From CAIKMD01 sp963702925 (GTDB lineage: Bacteria > Pseudomonadota > Alphaproteobacteria > ATCC43930 > CGMCC-115725), in NCBI GenBank assembly GCA_963702925.1, contig OY969771.1:2728001-2792000 (forward strand): 64,000 nt of DNA. Direction: 5' to 3'. The notes below the pieces were generated by a model. The model saw nothing but the letters and a program-made list of their open reading frames with translations. It was not told the origin of the DNA and did no database searches. Shown here in pieces: positions 7,682-18,165 of the stretch; the stretch's first letter is position 1; the number at the start of each line of letters is the position of its first letter. A program made the position numbers and the translations under genes.

Positions 7682-10336
7682 TCAGCGATCCAGCGCCGCT
7701 CTCAACGCCCGCGCCAGGTCGCGGCGGCGATAAGGCTTGCTCAACAGGATGAATTCATCCTTCCAGCCGTTATCCATATTGAGCTTCGTCTGGGGAAAGC
7801 CCGAGGTCAGGACGACCGCCACGCTCGGCCAGCGCGCTTGCACTTGCCGGGCCAGCGCATAGCCGTCGACGCCGCCCGCCAGGACGATATCCGTAAACAG
7901 CAGGTCGATCGTCTCGGTTTCCAGAAGCGCAAGCGCCGCGGCGGCGTTTTCCGCCTCGCGCACCCGGTAGCCAAGCTCGTGGAGCTGGCGGAGGACGACG
8001 CGGCGCAGCGCGTCATTATCCTCGACGGCGAGCACGACTTCGCCGCGGCCGGCGGCAAGGAGTCCCTGCTCGAGCGGCGCCTCCGCCGCAGCCTCGTCGG
8101 CGGCGCGCGGCAGATAAATGCGAAAGGTCGTGCCGACGCCGATCTCGCTATAGACGTTGATGTGCCCGCCCGACTGCTTCACGAAGCCGAACACCATGCT
8201 CAGCCCCAGGCCGGTCCCTTTGCCCAATTCCTTCGTCGTGAAAAACGGCTCGAAAATCCGCCCGATCGTCTCCGGCGAAATGCCGGCGCCGGTGTCGCTG
8301 ACCTCGATCATCGCGTAGTCGCCCGGCGCGACGTCCGGAAAGAGCGCCGCGTAGTCGGCATCGAGATACCGGTTCATGGTCGCGATGACCAGCCGGCCGC
8401 CGGCCGGCATCGCGTCGCGCGCGTTGGTCGCGAGATTGGCGAGGCTGGCTTCGAGTTGCGCCGGGTCGATCACGATCGGCCACACCCCTTGCGCAAGATT
8501 GAGCGAGATTGCGATGTCCTGGCCGAGGGTCCTGGCCAAGAGCTTGACGATGTCGCCGACCAGGGTGTTGGGGTCGACACGCGCGGGCTTGAGGGGTTGC
8601 CGGCGCGCGAAGGCCAGCAGCCGCTGCGTCAGCTCGGCGCCGCGAAGGGCCGCGTCAAGCGCATCGCCGACGAGCTCGTCCGTGTCGGCGTTCAGCGCGT
8701 TCGATGCGCGCGCCAGATCGAGATTGCCGATGACGATGCCGAGAAGATTGTTGAAATCATGCGCCATGCCGCCGGTGAGGGTGCCGATGGATTCCATCTT
8801 CTGCGCCTGGATGAGTTGCCGTTCCAGCGCGGTGGTCTGGGTGACATCCTGGAGCACGAGGACGAACGCGCGCAGAACGCCATCGTCGTAAACCGGCGCG
8901 CCGCTGAAGCGGATTTCGACGATGGAGCCGTCCTTGCGCCGTCGCCGCGCCGCGAGATCGTGGACGATCCGGCCTTCCGCCATGCGCTGGATCGTTGCCT
9001 CGATCGCGGCTCTTTCCTCTTCCGGCGCGATCGGCGGGATGCGTCCGATCACCTCCTCGGCGGTGTAGCCGAAGATGCGCTCGGCGGCGCGGTTCCAAAA
9101 CATGGTCGTGCGATCGAGCGCCAGACTCAGCATCGCGAAAGGCGCGGCTTCGAGGGTCGCGGAAAGAAGACTCTGCGTCGCGCGCAGCGAAGCTTCCGCC
9201 TGGCGGCGCTCTTGAAGCTCGCGGCCGAGATCGCGGTTGGATGCGCCGAGCTCGGCCGTGCGTTTTTCGACCAAGGCTTCGGTTTCGAAACGTCGCCGCC
9301 GCTCGCGCTCGATATAGAGCGCAAGAAGCAGGGTCAGGGCGAGCCCGAAGCTGAGCCACGACCAGCGATTGGCGCTGCGCAGGCCGTTCACGACATTGGG
9401 GCCGAAATACGACACGAGGGTCCATTTTCGCCCGAAGGCATCGAATTCTTGCGTCACCCGCGTCGCACTGGGTTCCAGCGGGGCCGCTGGCGGTTGCATG
9501 GCGATTGTCGAAGTCGCGCGATCGAATCGGGCGAGGTGCAGCGCATTCGCGCCCGGCGCGTCGGCGGCAACGAAAAAATCGACCGTTTCGTCGATTTTCG
9601 ATTCATGGGCGACGAGCGCCGCCAGGGTTCGATCGAAGCGAAATCGCGCGAGCGCGACGCCGCGAAAGGCTTGCCGGCGCTCTTCGACCGTCGTGCTCTT
9701 GGCTGACGCCGCATAGACGGGTATCAGCGCGACGAAACCGAGGGGGCTTTCGTCTCCCATCGGCAAGACAAGCGGGTCGGTCATGAAAGGGCTTCCGCTG
9801 TCGCGCGCGGTCTCGACCCATTGCTCGCGCCCGGGAAGCGAGATCACATCGAAGCCGATCGGCCCGGGGCGGTCGTCGAATATCTTTTGGAACAGCACCG
9901 GCAGGTAAGCGTCGCGATCCGGCTCTTCGACAAGCTGTCCTTGGGCGTCGCGGGCAAGGATGTGAAACGCGGGAACGCCGGCATCGCGCGCCCCCATCGC
10001 GAAGGTGGCGCGCTGCGAATCGTCGATCCAAGGCGCCCAAACGACCGAGCTTGCAAGATCGTCGCCGTCATGCGCCAGACCGGCAAAATCCTCGAATTGC
10101 GTCGCGCTGACGCGATCCTGAACGGCAAGGTAATTCGCCAGCGACTGCAACGAGTCGATCTCGCGCGCGAAGCGGCGTTGAATGTTTTGCGCCCGCAATT
10201 CCGTGCGCAGCTCGAGGGTGTTTTGCACCCGCGCATCGTCGGCGCGCCGGGCGAGATCGGATGCAAAAAATGAAATCGCGGCGCCCACGGCGAGAACGCT
10301 CGCGGTAGGCAACCATCGCTGAAACCCGTGGTTCAT
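7682..10336 (-). CDS. CHASE-PAS hybrid sensor histidine kinase
   Basis: This 884-residue membrane kinase starts with a transmembrane segment (about 10-30), followed by a periplasmic CHASE-type sensor region (about 45-300) and a second membrane segment (about 320-342). A cytoplasmic coiled coil (about 343-385) leads to a PAS domain (about 390-505), a HisKA domain with phospho-acceptor H526 in MAHDFNNLL, a HATPase domain with DTGAGI and GTGLGLS, and a C-terminal receiver with phospho-acceptor D816 in FTDIVL. The receiver lacks an output domain, so phosphate would be relayed elsewhere or the receiver self-regulates. CHASE domains bind small extracellular ligands. No response regulator gene is adjacent, so the target is unknown; proximity to FNR-controlled operons is not proof of a link. 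Confidence 0.93.
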   Translation of the reverse strand: MNHGFQRWLPTASVLAVGAAISFFASDLARRADDARVQNTLELRTELRAQNIQRRFAREIDSLQSLANYLAVQDRVSATQFEDFAGLAHDGDDLASSVVWAPWIDDSQRATFAMGARDAGVPAFHILARDAQGQLVEEPDRDAYLPVLFQKIFDDRPGPIGFDVISLPGREQWVETARDSGSPFMTDPLVLPMGDESPLGFVALIPVYAASAKSTTVEERRQAFRGVALARFRFDRTLAALVAHESKIDETVDFFVAADAPGANALHLARFDRATSTIAMQPPAAPLEPSATRVTQEFDAFGRKWTLVSYFGPNVVNGLRSANRWSWLSFGLALTLLLALYIERERRRRFETEALVEKRTAELGASNRDLGRELQERRQAEASLRATQSLLSATLEAAPFAMLSLALDRTTMFWNRAAERIFGYTAEEVIGRIPPIAPEEERAAIEATIQRMAEGRIVHDLAARRRRKDGSIVEIRFSGAPVYDDGVLRAFVLVLQDVTQTTALERQLIQAQKMESIGTLTGGMAHDFNNLLGIVIGNLDLARASNALNADTDELVGDALDAALRGAELTQRLLAFARRQPLKPARVDPNTLVGDIVKLLARTLGQDIAISLNLAQGVWPIVIDPAQLEASLANLATNARDAMPAGGRLVIATMNRYLDADYAALFPDVAPGDYAMIEVSDTGAGISPETIGRIFEPFFTTKELGKGTGLGLSMVFGFVKQSGGHINVYSEIGVGTTFRIYLPRAADEAAAEAPLEQGLLAAGRGEVVLAVEDNDALRRVVLRQLHELGYRVREAENAAAALALLETETIDLLFTDIVLAGGVDGYALARQVQARWPSVAVVLTSGFPQTKLNMDNGWKDEFILLSKPYRRRDLARALRAALDR

Positions 10337-10664
10337 GACCGCGCTTCAATCACCCGAGGTCCGTCCCTTCGTGGCGGAAGCCCCACGCCGGCGAATGCAG
10401 CCGATGCGCTGGAACGTCATGCCCTGGGAGTCGTCGGCTTCGTCCGGCGGCTCAACGATTAAAGATAGACCTCAATGCGGCGCCGCTCAACCGCGTGATC
10501 GGCGCTGATCGAGGCACCGGCCCGTGGATCGTCCTCGCCTGGAATCGCGACGCCGCGGCACAAGCGGCCGCGAGAGCAGGCGGCAGCTTGGCGATGTTCG
10601 CATTGTCGAGTCAGCGGAGAGGCTCACTCGCGCATGTCCGTTTTTGGCGCATCTCGGACACGCC

Positions 10665-10893
10665 GCGCGCCGTCAGAATTTTACACGCTTCGACAACGAA
10701 GCTTTCGTCGAGATATTTCGCGAGATCGGCCGGGCGCGCGATGATGGCGATCGCTTCCTCGCGGTTGGCGGATGCCAAAAGCCAGTCGAGGCCGCGCAGG
10801 CAATCCTCGTCATAGTCGATGACCGCTTCGCGATTCTTTTCCAGGAGCTCGGCGCGCGCGACGACGAAGTTCATCTACCTCTGCCCCATCATG
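10665..10893 (-). pseudogene. Decayed C-terminal fragment of a NitT/TauT-type binding protein with a 47-codon deletion
   Basis: Minus-strand codons here read MNFVVARAELL, then AVIDYDEDCLRGLDWLLA, then IAIIARPADLAKYLDESFVVEA, closely matching the C-terminal third of the intact binding protein at 18166-19185. Relative to it, 47 codons are missing between IAIIAR and the P of PxDxAKYLDES. In the intact gene the same 11-bp sequence GCGCGCGATGA occurs at 18247-18257 and 18388-18398, exactly 141 bp apart, and the fragment retains one copy, so slippage or recombination between the repeats explains the deletion. Homology fades near 10893 and 10665, so no 5' part of a gene remains. It is too short to encode a working receptor. 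Confidence 0.85.
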
Positions 10894-11012
10894 ATGATCC
10901 GAGCCGGTTGCCGAATGCCCCAAGCGACGGAATCGCTGCTCGGCAAAGATCACGAGTCCTTTTTCCACAGCATCGACCCGGAGAGAACACTCCTCGCGCG
11001 GCTCGGTAGCCC

Positions 11013-11026
11013 TTGATCTAGATCAA
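11013..11026. promoter_or_regulatory. Perfect FNR/FixK operator (TTGATCTAGATCAA) upstream of cstA
   Basis: The sequence is the exact FNR/Anr/FixK consensus TTGAT-N4-ATCAA, fully palindromic. Its centre lies 89.5 bp upstream of the cstA ATG at 11109. A class II arrangement would place transcription start near 11061, giving a leader of about 50 nt. Confidence 0.82.
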
Positions 11027-11108
11027 TGTAAAACGGATTACGGCTCTTAAGATTTCGTTCATCGTCTGAAAAAGGCGACTTCCCGGGAGCAGACCGTAGG
11101 AGCAAGAC

Positions 11109-13164
<2,056 letters not shown>

Positions 13165-13172
<8 letters not shown>

Positions 13173-13365
13173 GATCAGGATCGCTTGGGGCTGGGCGGTG
13201 CGGGCCGCCCGCCTCATGGTCGGCGTTCCCGATTACGACAACTACGTGGCGCACCGCAAGGCGCACCACCCGGAAGAGCCAATCATGACCTATGTCGAGT
13301 TTTTCCGCGAACGTCAGAACGCCCGCTACGCCGTCGAGAAGGGCCGGTTTAAAGGCTGTTGCTAG
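13165..13365 (+). CDS. YbdD/YjiX family small protein, CstA partner
   Basis: A 66-residue protein with the family core VGVPDYDNYVAHRKAHHP, the segment MTYVEFFRERQ and an Arg-rich N-terminus. Family members are encoded directly after CstA-type transporters and are needed for, or modulate, their activity. I take the ATG at 13165 (MTRIRIAWG), which overlaps the cstA stop by 8 bp; an upstream in-frame ATG at 13138 inside cstA would add 9 residues. The C-terminus (KGCC) is slightly longer than the usual ending after ERQ-x-ARY. Confidence 0.9.
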
Positions 13366-13380
13366 GAAAGGGTCGAGATC

Positions 13381-14484
13381 ATGAACGAGATCGTAGCCCG
13401 CTTCGAGATCGGCTTTAGCCGATCGATCGATCCCGCCGGCAAGCTGATCGGCAAGGTGCCGGGAACGCTCGAGGATCCGGCCAAGATGATCGCGCTCTAC
13501 CGAGCGCTGGTGCGCACCCGCATGCTCGACGCCAAGGCCGGCTCGCTGCAGCGCACGGGCCGTCTCGGCACTTACGCGTCGCTGCTCGGCCAGGAAGCGG
13601 TGTCGGTCGGCGCCGCCAGCGCCATGCTGCCCGAGGACGTGCTGGTGCCGAGCTTCCGCGACCATGGCGCGCTGCTATGGCGCGGCGTGACACCGCTTGA
13701 GTTTCTGCTGTATTGGGGCGGCGATGAGCGCGGCAATGCTTTCGCCACGCCGCGCGAAGACTTCGCCGTCAGCATCCCGGTCGGCAGTCATTCGGCGCAT
13801 GCGGTGGGCGCGGCTCTCGCCTTCCAGCTCCGTAAGGAGCCTCGGGTTGCCGTCTGCATCTTCGGCGACGGCGGTACCTCGAAGGGCGACGTCTACGAAT
13901 CTCTCAACATCGCCGGCGTGTGGCGTTTGCCCGTGGTGTTCGTTGTCAGCAACAATCAATGGGCGATCTCGGTCCCGCGCCGCGCGCAGAGCGCCGCCGA
14001 GACGCTGGCGCAAAAGGCGGTGGCGGTCGGCTGCAACGGCGAGCAAGTCGACGGCAACGACGCGGTGGCGATGCACGGCGTGGTCCATGCCGCGTTGGAG
14101 CGCGCGCGCACCGGCGGCGGGCCGCAAGTCATCGAGGCCATCACCTATCGCCTGGGCGATCATACGACCTCCGATGACGCCAGCCGCTATCGCGACGATG
14201 CCGAGGTCACGCTCCATTGGCCGGAAGAGCCGGTCCTTCGCCTGCGCAGCTATCTGACCAACGCCGGGCTGTGGAGCAAAACCCACGAGGACAAGCTCAT
14301 CCACGAATTGACTACGGAAATCGACGCCGCCACGGACGTCTATCTGAAGACGCCGCCGCAGGATCCGGCCACGATATTCGATTACACCTTTGTGCGGATG
14401 CCCGCTGATCTCGCCGCCCAGCGCGAGGCTGCGCTCGCACTATGGTCCACTCCGCCAACCAGCCGCGCTGCCGCGGCAGAATGA
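13381..14484 (+). CDS. pdhA: Pyruvate/2-oxoacid dehydrogenase E1 component, alpha subunit
   Basis: This 367-residue thiamine-diphosphate enzyme subunit carries the ThDP signature GDGGTSKGD ending in NN (FVVSNNQW) at about residues 160-196, and family motifs such as FRDHGALL and GSHSAHAVG. It decarboxylates a 2-oxoacid together with the beta subunit encoded 6 bp downstream. The split alpha/beta form is that of PDH, branched-chain and acetoin dehydrogenase complexes; pyruvate is favoured by the adjacent CstA transporter and malic enzyme, but branched-chain 2-oxoacids cannot be excluded. The gene starts 15 bp after the YbdD-like gene, so the whole CstA-PDH run may be one operon. Confidence 0.9.
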   Translation: MNEIVARFEIGFSRSIDPAGKLIGKVPGTLEDPAKMIALYRALVRTRMLDAKAGSLQRTGRLGTYASLLGQEAVSVGAASAMLPEDVLVPSFRDHGALLWRGVTPLEFLLYWGGDERGNAFATPREDFAVSIPVGSHSAHAVGAALAFQLRKEPRVAVCIFGDGGTSKGDVYESLNIAGVWRLPVVFVVSNNQWAISVPRRAQSAAETLAQKAVAVGCNGEQVDGNDAVAMHGVVHAALERARTGGGPQVIEAITYRLGDHTTSDDASRYRDDAEVTLHWPEEPVLRLRSYLTNAGLWSKTHEDKLIHELTTEIDAATDVYLKTPPQDPATIFDYTFVRMPADLAAQREAALALWSTPPTSRAAAAE

Positions 14485-14490
14485 GGCGCC

Positions 14491-15471
14491 ATGTCTGAGA
14501 TCAATCTCGTCCAAGCCGTGAATCTCGCCCTGGCGCGCGCCATGGCGGAGGACAAAAGCGTGATCGTGCTCGGCGAAGATGTCGGCCTCGATGGCGGCGT
14601 GTTTCGCGCCACGGACGGCTTGTTCAAGCGATTTGGGCCGGAGCGCGTCCGCGACACGCCGATCGCCGAGGCGACGATCGTCGGCCTTTCGGTCGGCTTG
14701 GCGGCACAGGGCTTCCGGCCCGTGGCCGAAATCCAGTTCTCGGGCTTCATCTATCCATGCATCGACCACCTCGCCAACCACGCCTCGCGCTTCCGCACGC
14801 GCACCCGCGGCCGGCTGACCTGTCCGCTGGTGGTGCGGGCACCCAATGGCGGCGGTACCAAGGCGCTCGAGCATCATTCCGAAAGCCCGGAAGTGATGTT
14901 CGCCAATATTCCGGGCCTGCGCGTGGTGATCCCATCGTCGCCCGGCCGCGCCTATGGCCTTCTGCTCGCCGCCATCCGCGATCCCGATCCGGTTGTATTC
15001 CTTGAGCCGACGCGGCTTTACCGCGCGGTCCGCGAAGACGTGACCGACGACGGCAAGGCGCTGCCGCTCGATCGCTGTTTCGTACTCCGCGAAGGCACCG
15101 ATGTGACCCTCGTCGCCTGGGGCGCAATGGTGCAGGAGGCACTCGCCGCCGCCGCCGATCTCGCGACCTCCGGTGTCAGCGCCGAGGTCATCGACGTGGC
15201 GACGCTGAAGCATCTCGATGCCGAGACCATCATCGCTTCGGTCAAGAAGACCGGCCGCTGCATCATCGTGCAAGAGGCGCCGCTCACGGGCGGTTTCGGC
15301 GGCGAGATCGCCGCGCGTCTCGCCGAGCGCGCGCTCACCTCGCTGCTGGCGCCGATCGAGCGCGTTGCCGGCTATGACACGGTCATGCCGCTGCCCCAAC
15401 TCGAAAGCCATTATCTGCCGAACGCCGCACGCGTCGTCGCGGCGGCGCAGCGCGCGGTGGCCTTCGCGTGA
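14491..15471 (+). CDS. pdhB: Pyruvate/2-oxoacid dehydrogenase E1 component, beta subunit
   Basis: 326 residues. The transketolase-type pyrimidine-binding half begins INLVQAVNLALARAM and includes GEDVGLDGGVF, DTPIAEATIVG and the aromatic-rich QFSGFIYP; the C-terminal half binds the E2 core (LEPTRLYRA, EAPLTGGFGGEIAA). It forms the alpha2beta2 E1 heterotetramer with the preceding product. The stop TGA overlaps the GTG start of the E2 gene by 4 bp, indicating tight translational coupling. Confidence 0.93.
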   Translation: MSEINLVQAVNLALARAMAEDKSVIVLGEDVGLDGGVFRATDGLFKRFGPERVRDTPIAEATIVGLSVGLAAQGFRPVAEIQFSGFIYPCIDHLANHASRFRTRTRGRLTCPLVVRAPNGGGTKALEHHSESPEVMFANIPGLRVVIPSSPGRAYGLLLAAIRDPDPVVFLEPTRLYRAVREDVTDDGKALPLDRCFVLREGTDVTLVAWGAMVQEALAAAADLATSGVSAEVIDVATLKHLDAETIIASVKKTGRCIIVQEAPLTGGFGGEIAARLAERALTSLLAPIERVAGYDTVMPLPQLESHYLPNAARVVAAAQRAVAFA

Positions 15472-16547
15472 GCACCTTCGCGCTTCCCGATCTCGGGGAG
15501 GGTCTCCAAGACGCCGAAATCGTTTCCTGGCACGTCGAGGTCGGCGACCACGTCGTCGCCGACGAGCCGCTGGTTTCGGTGGAAACCGATAAGGCAGTGG
15601 TCGAGATACCCTCGCCGCGGGCAGGCCGCGTCGCGCGCCTCTTCGGCAAGGTCGGTGAACGGGTGCAGGTTGGCGCAACGCTGGTCGAGTTCGAGGAGGG
15701 CCCGCACGCCGATACCGGCACGGTGATGGGCGAATTGCCGACCGTCTCGGCTGCCGCCAAAACCGCGCCGAAGCCAGTCGCCAAACCTCCCGTCACCCCA
15801 TCCGCGGGCGTGCGGGTCGAAGCGTTGCCGGCGGTCCGCGCGCTCGCGCGCGAACGCGGCGTCGATCTCGCGCAAATCCGAGGCACGGGGCTCGGCGGCG
15901 CAATCACCCGCGCCGATATCGACGCCGCGGCCGCAAAGCCCATGATTGCGGGCGCGGCGCCGTTGCGTGGCGTGCGGCGCGCGATGGCCATCAACATGGC
16001 GCGCGCGGGGGCCGAGATCGTGCCCGCGACGCTGTGGGACGAAGCCGATATCGACGCCTGGTGGAAACCGGGCACCGACGTGACGATGCGAATGATCCGC
16101 GCCGTTGTCGTCGCCTGCCGCGCCGTTCCCGTGGTGAATTCTTGGTTCGACACCGGCGCTCTGGCGCTGCGGACGATACCGCGCATCGACCTCGGCATCG
16201 CCGTCGACACCGAAGACGGGCTGATCGTGCCCGTGCTGCGCGGCGTCGAGAGCAAGGACGCGGCGACGTTGCGCCAAGAGCTCGACGCGCTGAAAGCCGC
16301 CGTCCGGGCGCGCACCGTGCCTCGGGCCGACCTCAAGGATCCGACCATCACGCTGTCGAATTTCGGCATGCTGGCGGGACGCCAGGCAGCGCTCGTCATC
16401 TTGCCGCCGCAGGTCGCGATCGTCGGCGCCGGCCGGATTGTCCGCCAGCTTTTGCCGCTGTCGCTCACCTTTGATCATCGCATCGTCACTGGCGGTGAGG
16501 CCGCGCGTTTTCTCAAGGCGATGATCGACGACCTTCAAAATCCATGA
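15468..16547 (+). CDS. pdhC: 2-oxoacid dehydrogenase E2 component (dihydrolipoamide acyltransferase)
   Basis: A short E2 of 359 residues starting with GTG. Residues 1-78 are a single lipoyl domain with the lipoylated Lys at K42 (ETDKAVVE). An Ala/Pro linker (about 85-112) leads to a peripheral-subunit-binding domain (about 115-152, VRALARERGVDL...GAITRADID) and then a compact acyltransferase core. The catalytic histidine is H337 in FDHRIVTGG. In classical E2s the motif is HxxxDG; here the Asp is Thr341. That variant occurs in some proteobacterial E2-like proteins, so loss of activity should not be assumed. No E3 (dihydrolipoamide dehydrogenase) gene is in the window, so E3 must be supplied from elsewhere. 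Confidence 0.9.
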   Translation: MSTFALPDLGEGLQDAEIVSWHVEVGDHVVADEPLVSVETDKAVVEIPSPRAGRVARLFGKVGERVQVGATLVEFEEGPHADTGTVMGELPTVSAAAKTAPKPVAKPPVTPSAGVRVEALPAVRALARERGVDLAQIRGTGLGGAITRADIDAAAAKPMIAGAAPLRGVRRAMAINMARAGAEIVPATLWDEADIDAWWKPGTDVTMRMIRAVVVACRAVPVVNSWFDTGALALRTIPRIDLGIAVDTEDGLIVPVLRGVESKDAATLRQELDALKAAVRARTVPRADLKDPTITLSNFGMLAGRQAALVILPPQVAIVGAGRIVRQLLPLSLTFDHRIVTGGEAARFLKAMIDDLQNP

Positions 16548-16582
16548 ACAATCCCAAGGCCGGCGATCGATAGCTGAGCGCG

Positions 16583-16650
16583 TTACTTCGCGGCCGTCAG
16601 CCTTTTCCGCGCCGCGACGACGACGCTTTGGCCGGGATATTTCGCCGAGC
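16583..16650 (-). pseudogene. Possible remnant of a binding-protein C-terminus
   Basis: Directly after the malic enzyme stop, minus-strand codons read SAKYPGQSVVVAARKRLTAAK and then stop, resembling the tail of the binding protein at 18166 (AKYLDESFVIEARKRLTASGAK). The DNA GTCAGCCTTTTCCGCGC differs at one base from the corresponding stretch of that gene. The match is short, so it may be chance or a third decayed copy. Confidence 0.35.
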
Positions 16651-16662
16651 CGGCGCTGGTCG

Positions 16663-18000
16663 TCAGCCGCCAGATTTCGCGGTCGCCGCGGCAATTGCCG
16701 CCGCCGGCTGGAGGATGCGCTTCAAGCTGTCGCGATAGGCCGCGATATCGGCGCATGGTTTGCGCGCCACGCCCGAATCCATCGCGGCCTTGGCCACCGC
16801 CGATGGCACCGCCCAGATCAGCCGCGGATCGAACGGCGTCGGCAGGATGTAATCGGGGCCGTAGCGAAGCTGCTGGCCCGAATAGGCGGCCGCCACCTCC
16901 GCGGGCACGTCCTCATGCGCCAGCGCGGCGAGCGCATGCGCCGCGGCGATCTTCATCGCGTCGTTGATGGTCGAGGCGCGCGTGTCGAGCGCGCCCCTGA
17001 AGATATAAGGAAAGCCGAGAATATTGTTGATCTGGTTGGGATAGTCGCAGCGCCCGGTGCACATGATCGCGTCTTGGCGCACTTCGGCCACTTCCTCGGG
17101 CGTGATCTCGGGATCGGGATTCGCCAAGGCGGCGATCATCGGCCGGTCGGCCATGGCGCGCACCATCTCCTTCGTCACCGCGCCTTTGACCGACAGGCCG
17201 AAGAACACATCGGCGCCGTCGAAGGCTTCGGCCAAGGTGCGGCGGTTGGTTTCGACCGCGTGCGCCGCCTTCCATTGGTTCATGCCCTCGACGCGGCCGC
17301 GATAGATGACGCCCTTCGTGTCGCACAGAATCGCATTTTCCGGCGGCAAGCCCATGCTCTTCAAAAGATCGACGCAGGCGATGGAGGCGGCGCCCGCGCC
17401 GTTGATCACGATCTTGGCGGTCTTGATGCTGCGCCCGGTAAGATCGAGCGCGTTCAAGAATGCCGCCGCCGCGACGACCGCGGTGCCGTGCTGATCGTCA
17501 TGGAAGACCGGAATGTCGAGAAGCGCGCGCAAACGCTGCTCGATGACGAAGCATTCGGGCGCCTTGATGTCCTCGAGATTGATTCCGCCGAAGGACGGAT
17601 GAAGGAAGCGCACGCAGTTGACGAATTCGTCGACGTCGCCGGTCGCGATCTCGAGATCGATGGCGTCGATGCCGGCAAAGCGCTTGAACAGAACCGCCTT
17701 GCCTTCCATCACTGGCTTCGCGGCAAGCGCGCCGATATTGCCGATCCCCAGCACCGCCGTGCCGTTCGTGATCACGGCGACGAGGTTGCCCTTCGCCGTA
17801 TAGTCATAGGCGAGCGCCGGATCGCGCTGGATGTGAAGGCAGGGATAGGCCACGCCTGGCGAATAGGCGAGCGACAGATCGTTCTGCGTCGTCAGCGGCT
17901 TGGTGGGCGCGATCTCGATCTTGCCGGGCTTTCCTTGCGCGTGGAATTGCAAGGCTTCCTTCTCGGTTATGTGCAACGCGAGCAGCTTTTTGTTCGGCAA
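16663..18000 (-). CDS. maeB: NAD(P)-dependent malic enzyme, short form
   Basis: This 445-residue protein oxidatively decarboxylates malate to pyruvate. Seen: the malic-enzyme core SLAYSPGVAYPC, NLVAVITNGTAVLGIGNIG, the metal/substrate segment IPVFHDDQHGTA, and an NAD(P)-binding fold with INGAGAASIA. Alphaproteobacterial MaeB proteins often carry an extra phosphotransacetylase-like C-terminal domain (total about 760 residues); this one lacks it, like the short bacterial enzymes. The start is TTG at 18000, supported by AAAGGGG seven bases upstream. Next to pyruvate uptake and pyruvate dehydrogenase genes it would supply pyruvate from C4 acids. Confidence 0.93.
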   Translation of the reverse strand: MPNKKLLALHITEKEALQFHAQGKPGKIEIAPTKPLTTQNDLSLAYSPGVAYPCLHIQRDPALAYDYTAKGNLVAVITNGTAVLGIGNIGALAAKPVMEGKAVLFKRFAGIDAIDLEIATGDVDEFVNCVRFLHPSFGGINLEDIKAPECFVIEQRLRALLDIPVFHDDQHGTAVVAAAAFLNALDLTGRSIKTAKIVINGAGAASIACVDLLKSMGLPPENAILCDTKGVIYRGRVEGMNQWKAAHAVETNRRTLAEAFDGADVFFGLSVKGAVTKEMVRAMADRPMIAALANPDPEITPEEVAEVRQDAIMCTGRCDYPNQINNILGFPYIFRGALDTRASTINDAMKIAAAHALAALAHEDVPAEVAAAYSGQQLRYGPDYILPTPFDPRLIWAVPSAVAKAAMDSGVARKPCADIAAYRDSLKRILQPAAAIAAATAKSGG

Positions 18001-18165
18001 GGCGTTTCCCCTTTCGCGAGAGGTCTGCGGTCTTTCACATTTCGGGATTTGATCAATTCTAATTCTAGTCGAAATCCGCCGAGTCCGTCAAAGCGCATGA
18101 CCCGGCAAAATATCACGACAATACCCGCTTGCGACACACCGCCGCACCCCGGATCGACGCGCGCC

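Noticed and set aside
7838..9706. 622-codon plus-strand frame opposite the sensor kinase
   Set aside because: Shadow of the kinase gene; the composition is Arg/Gly/Asp-rich without domains, while the minus frame has H, N, G and D boxes.
18049..18056. TTGATCAA upstream of the malic enzyme gene as another FNR box
   Set aside because: The half sites abut without the required 4-bp spacer; it is only an 8-bp palindrome in AT-rich DNA.
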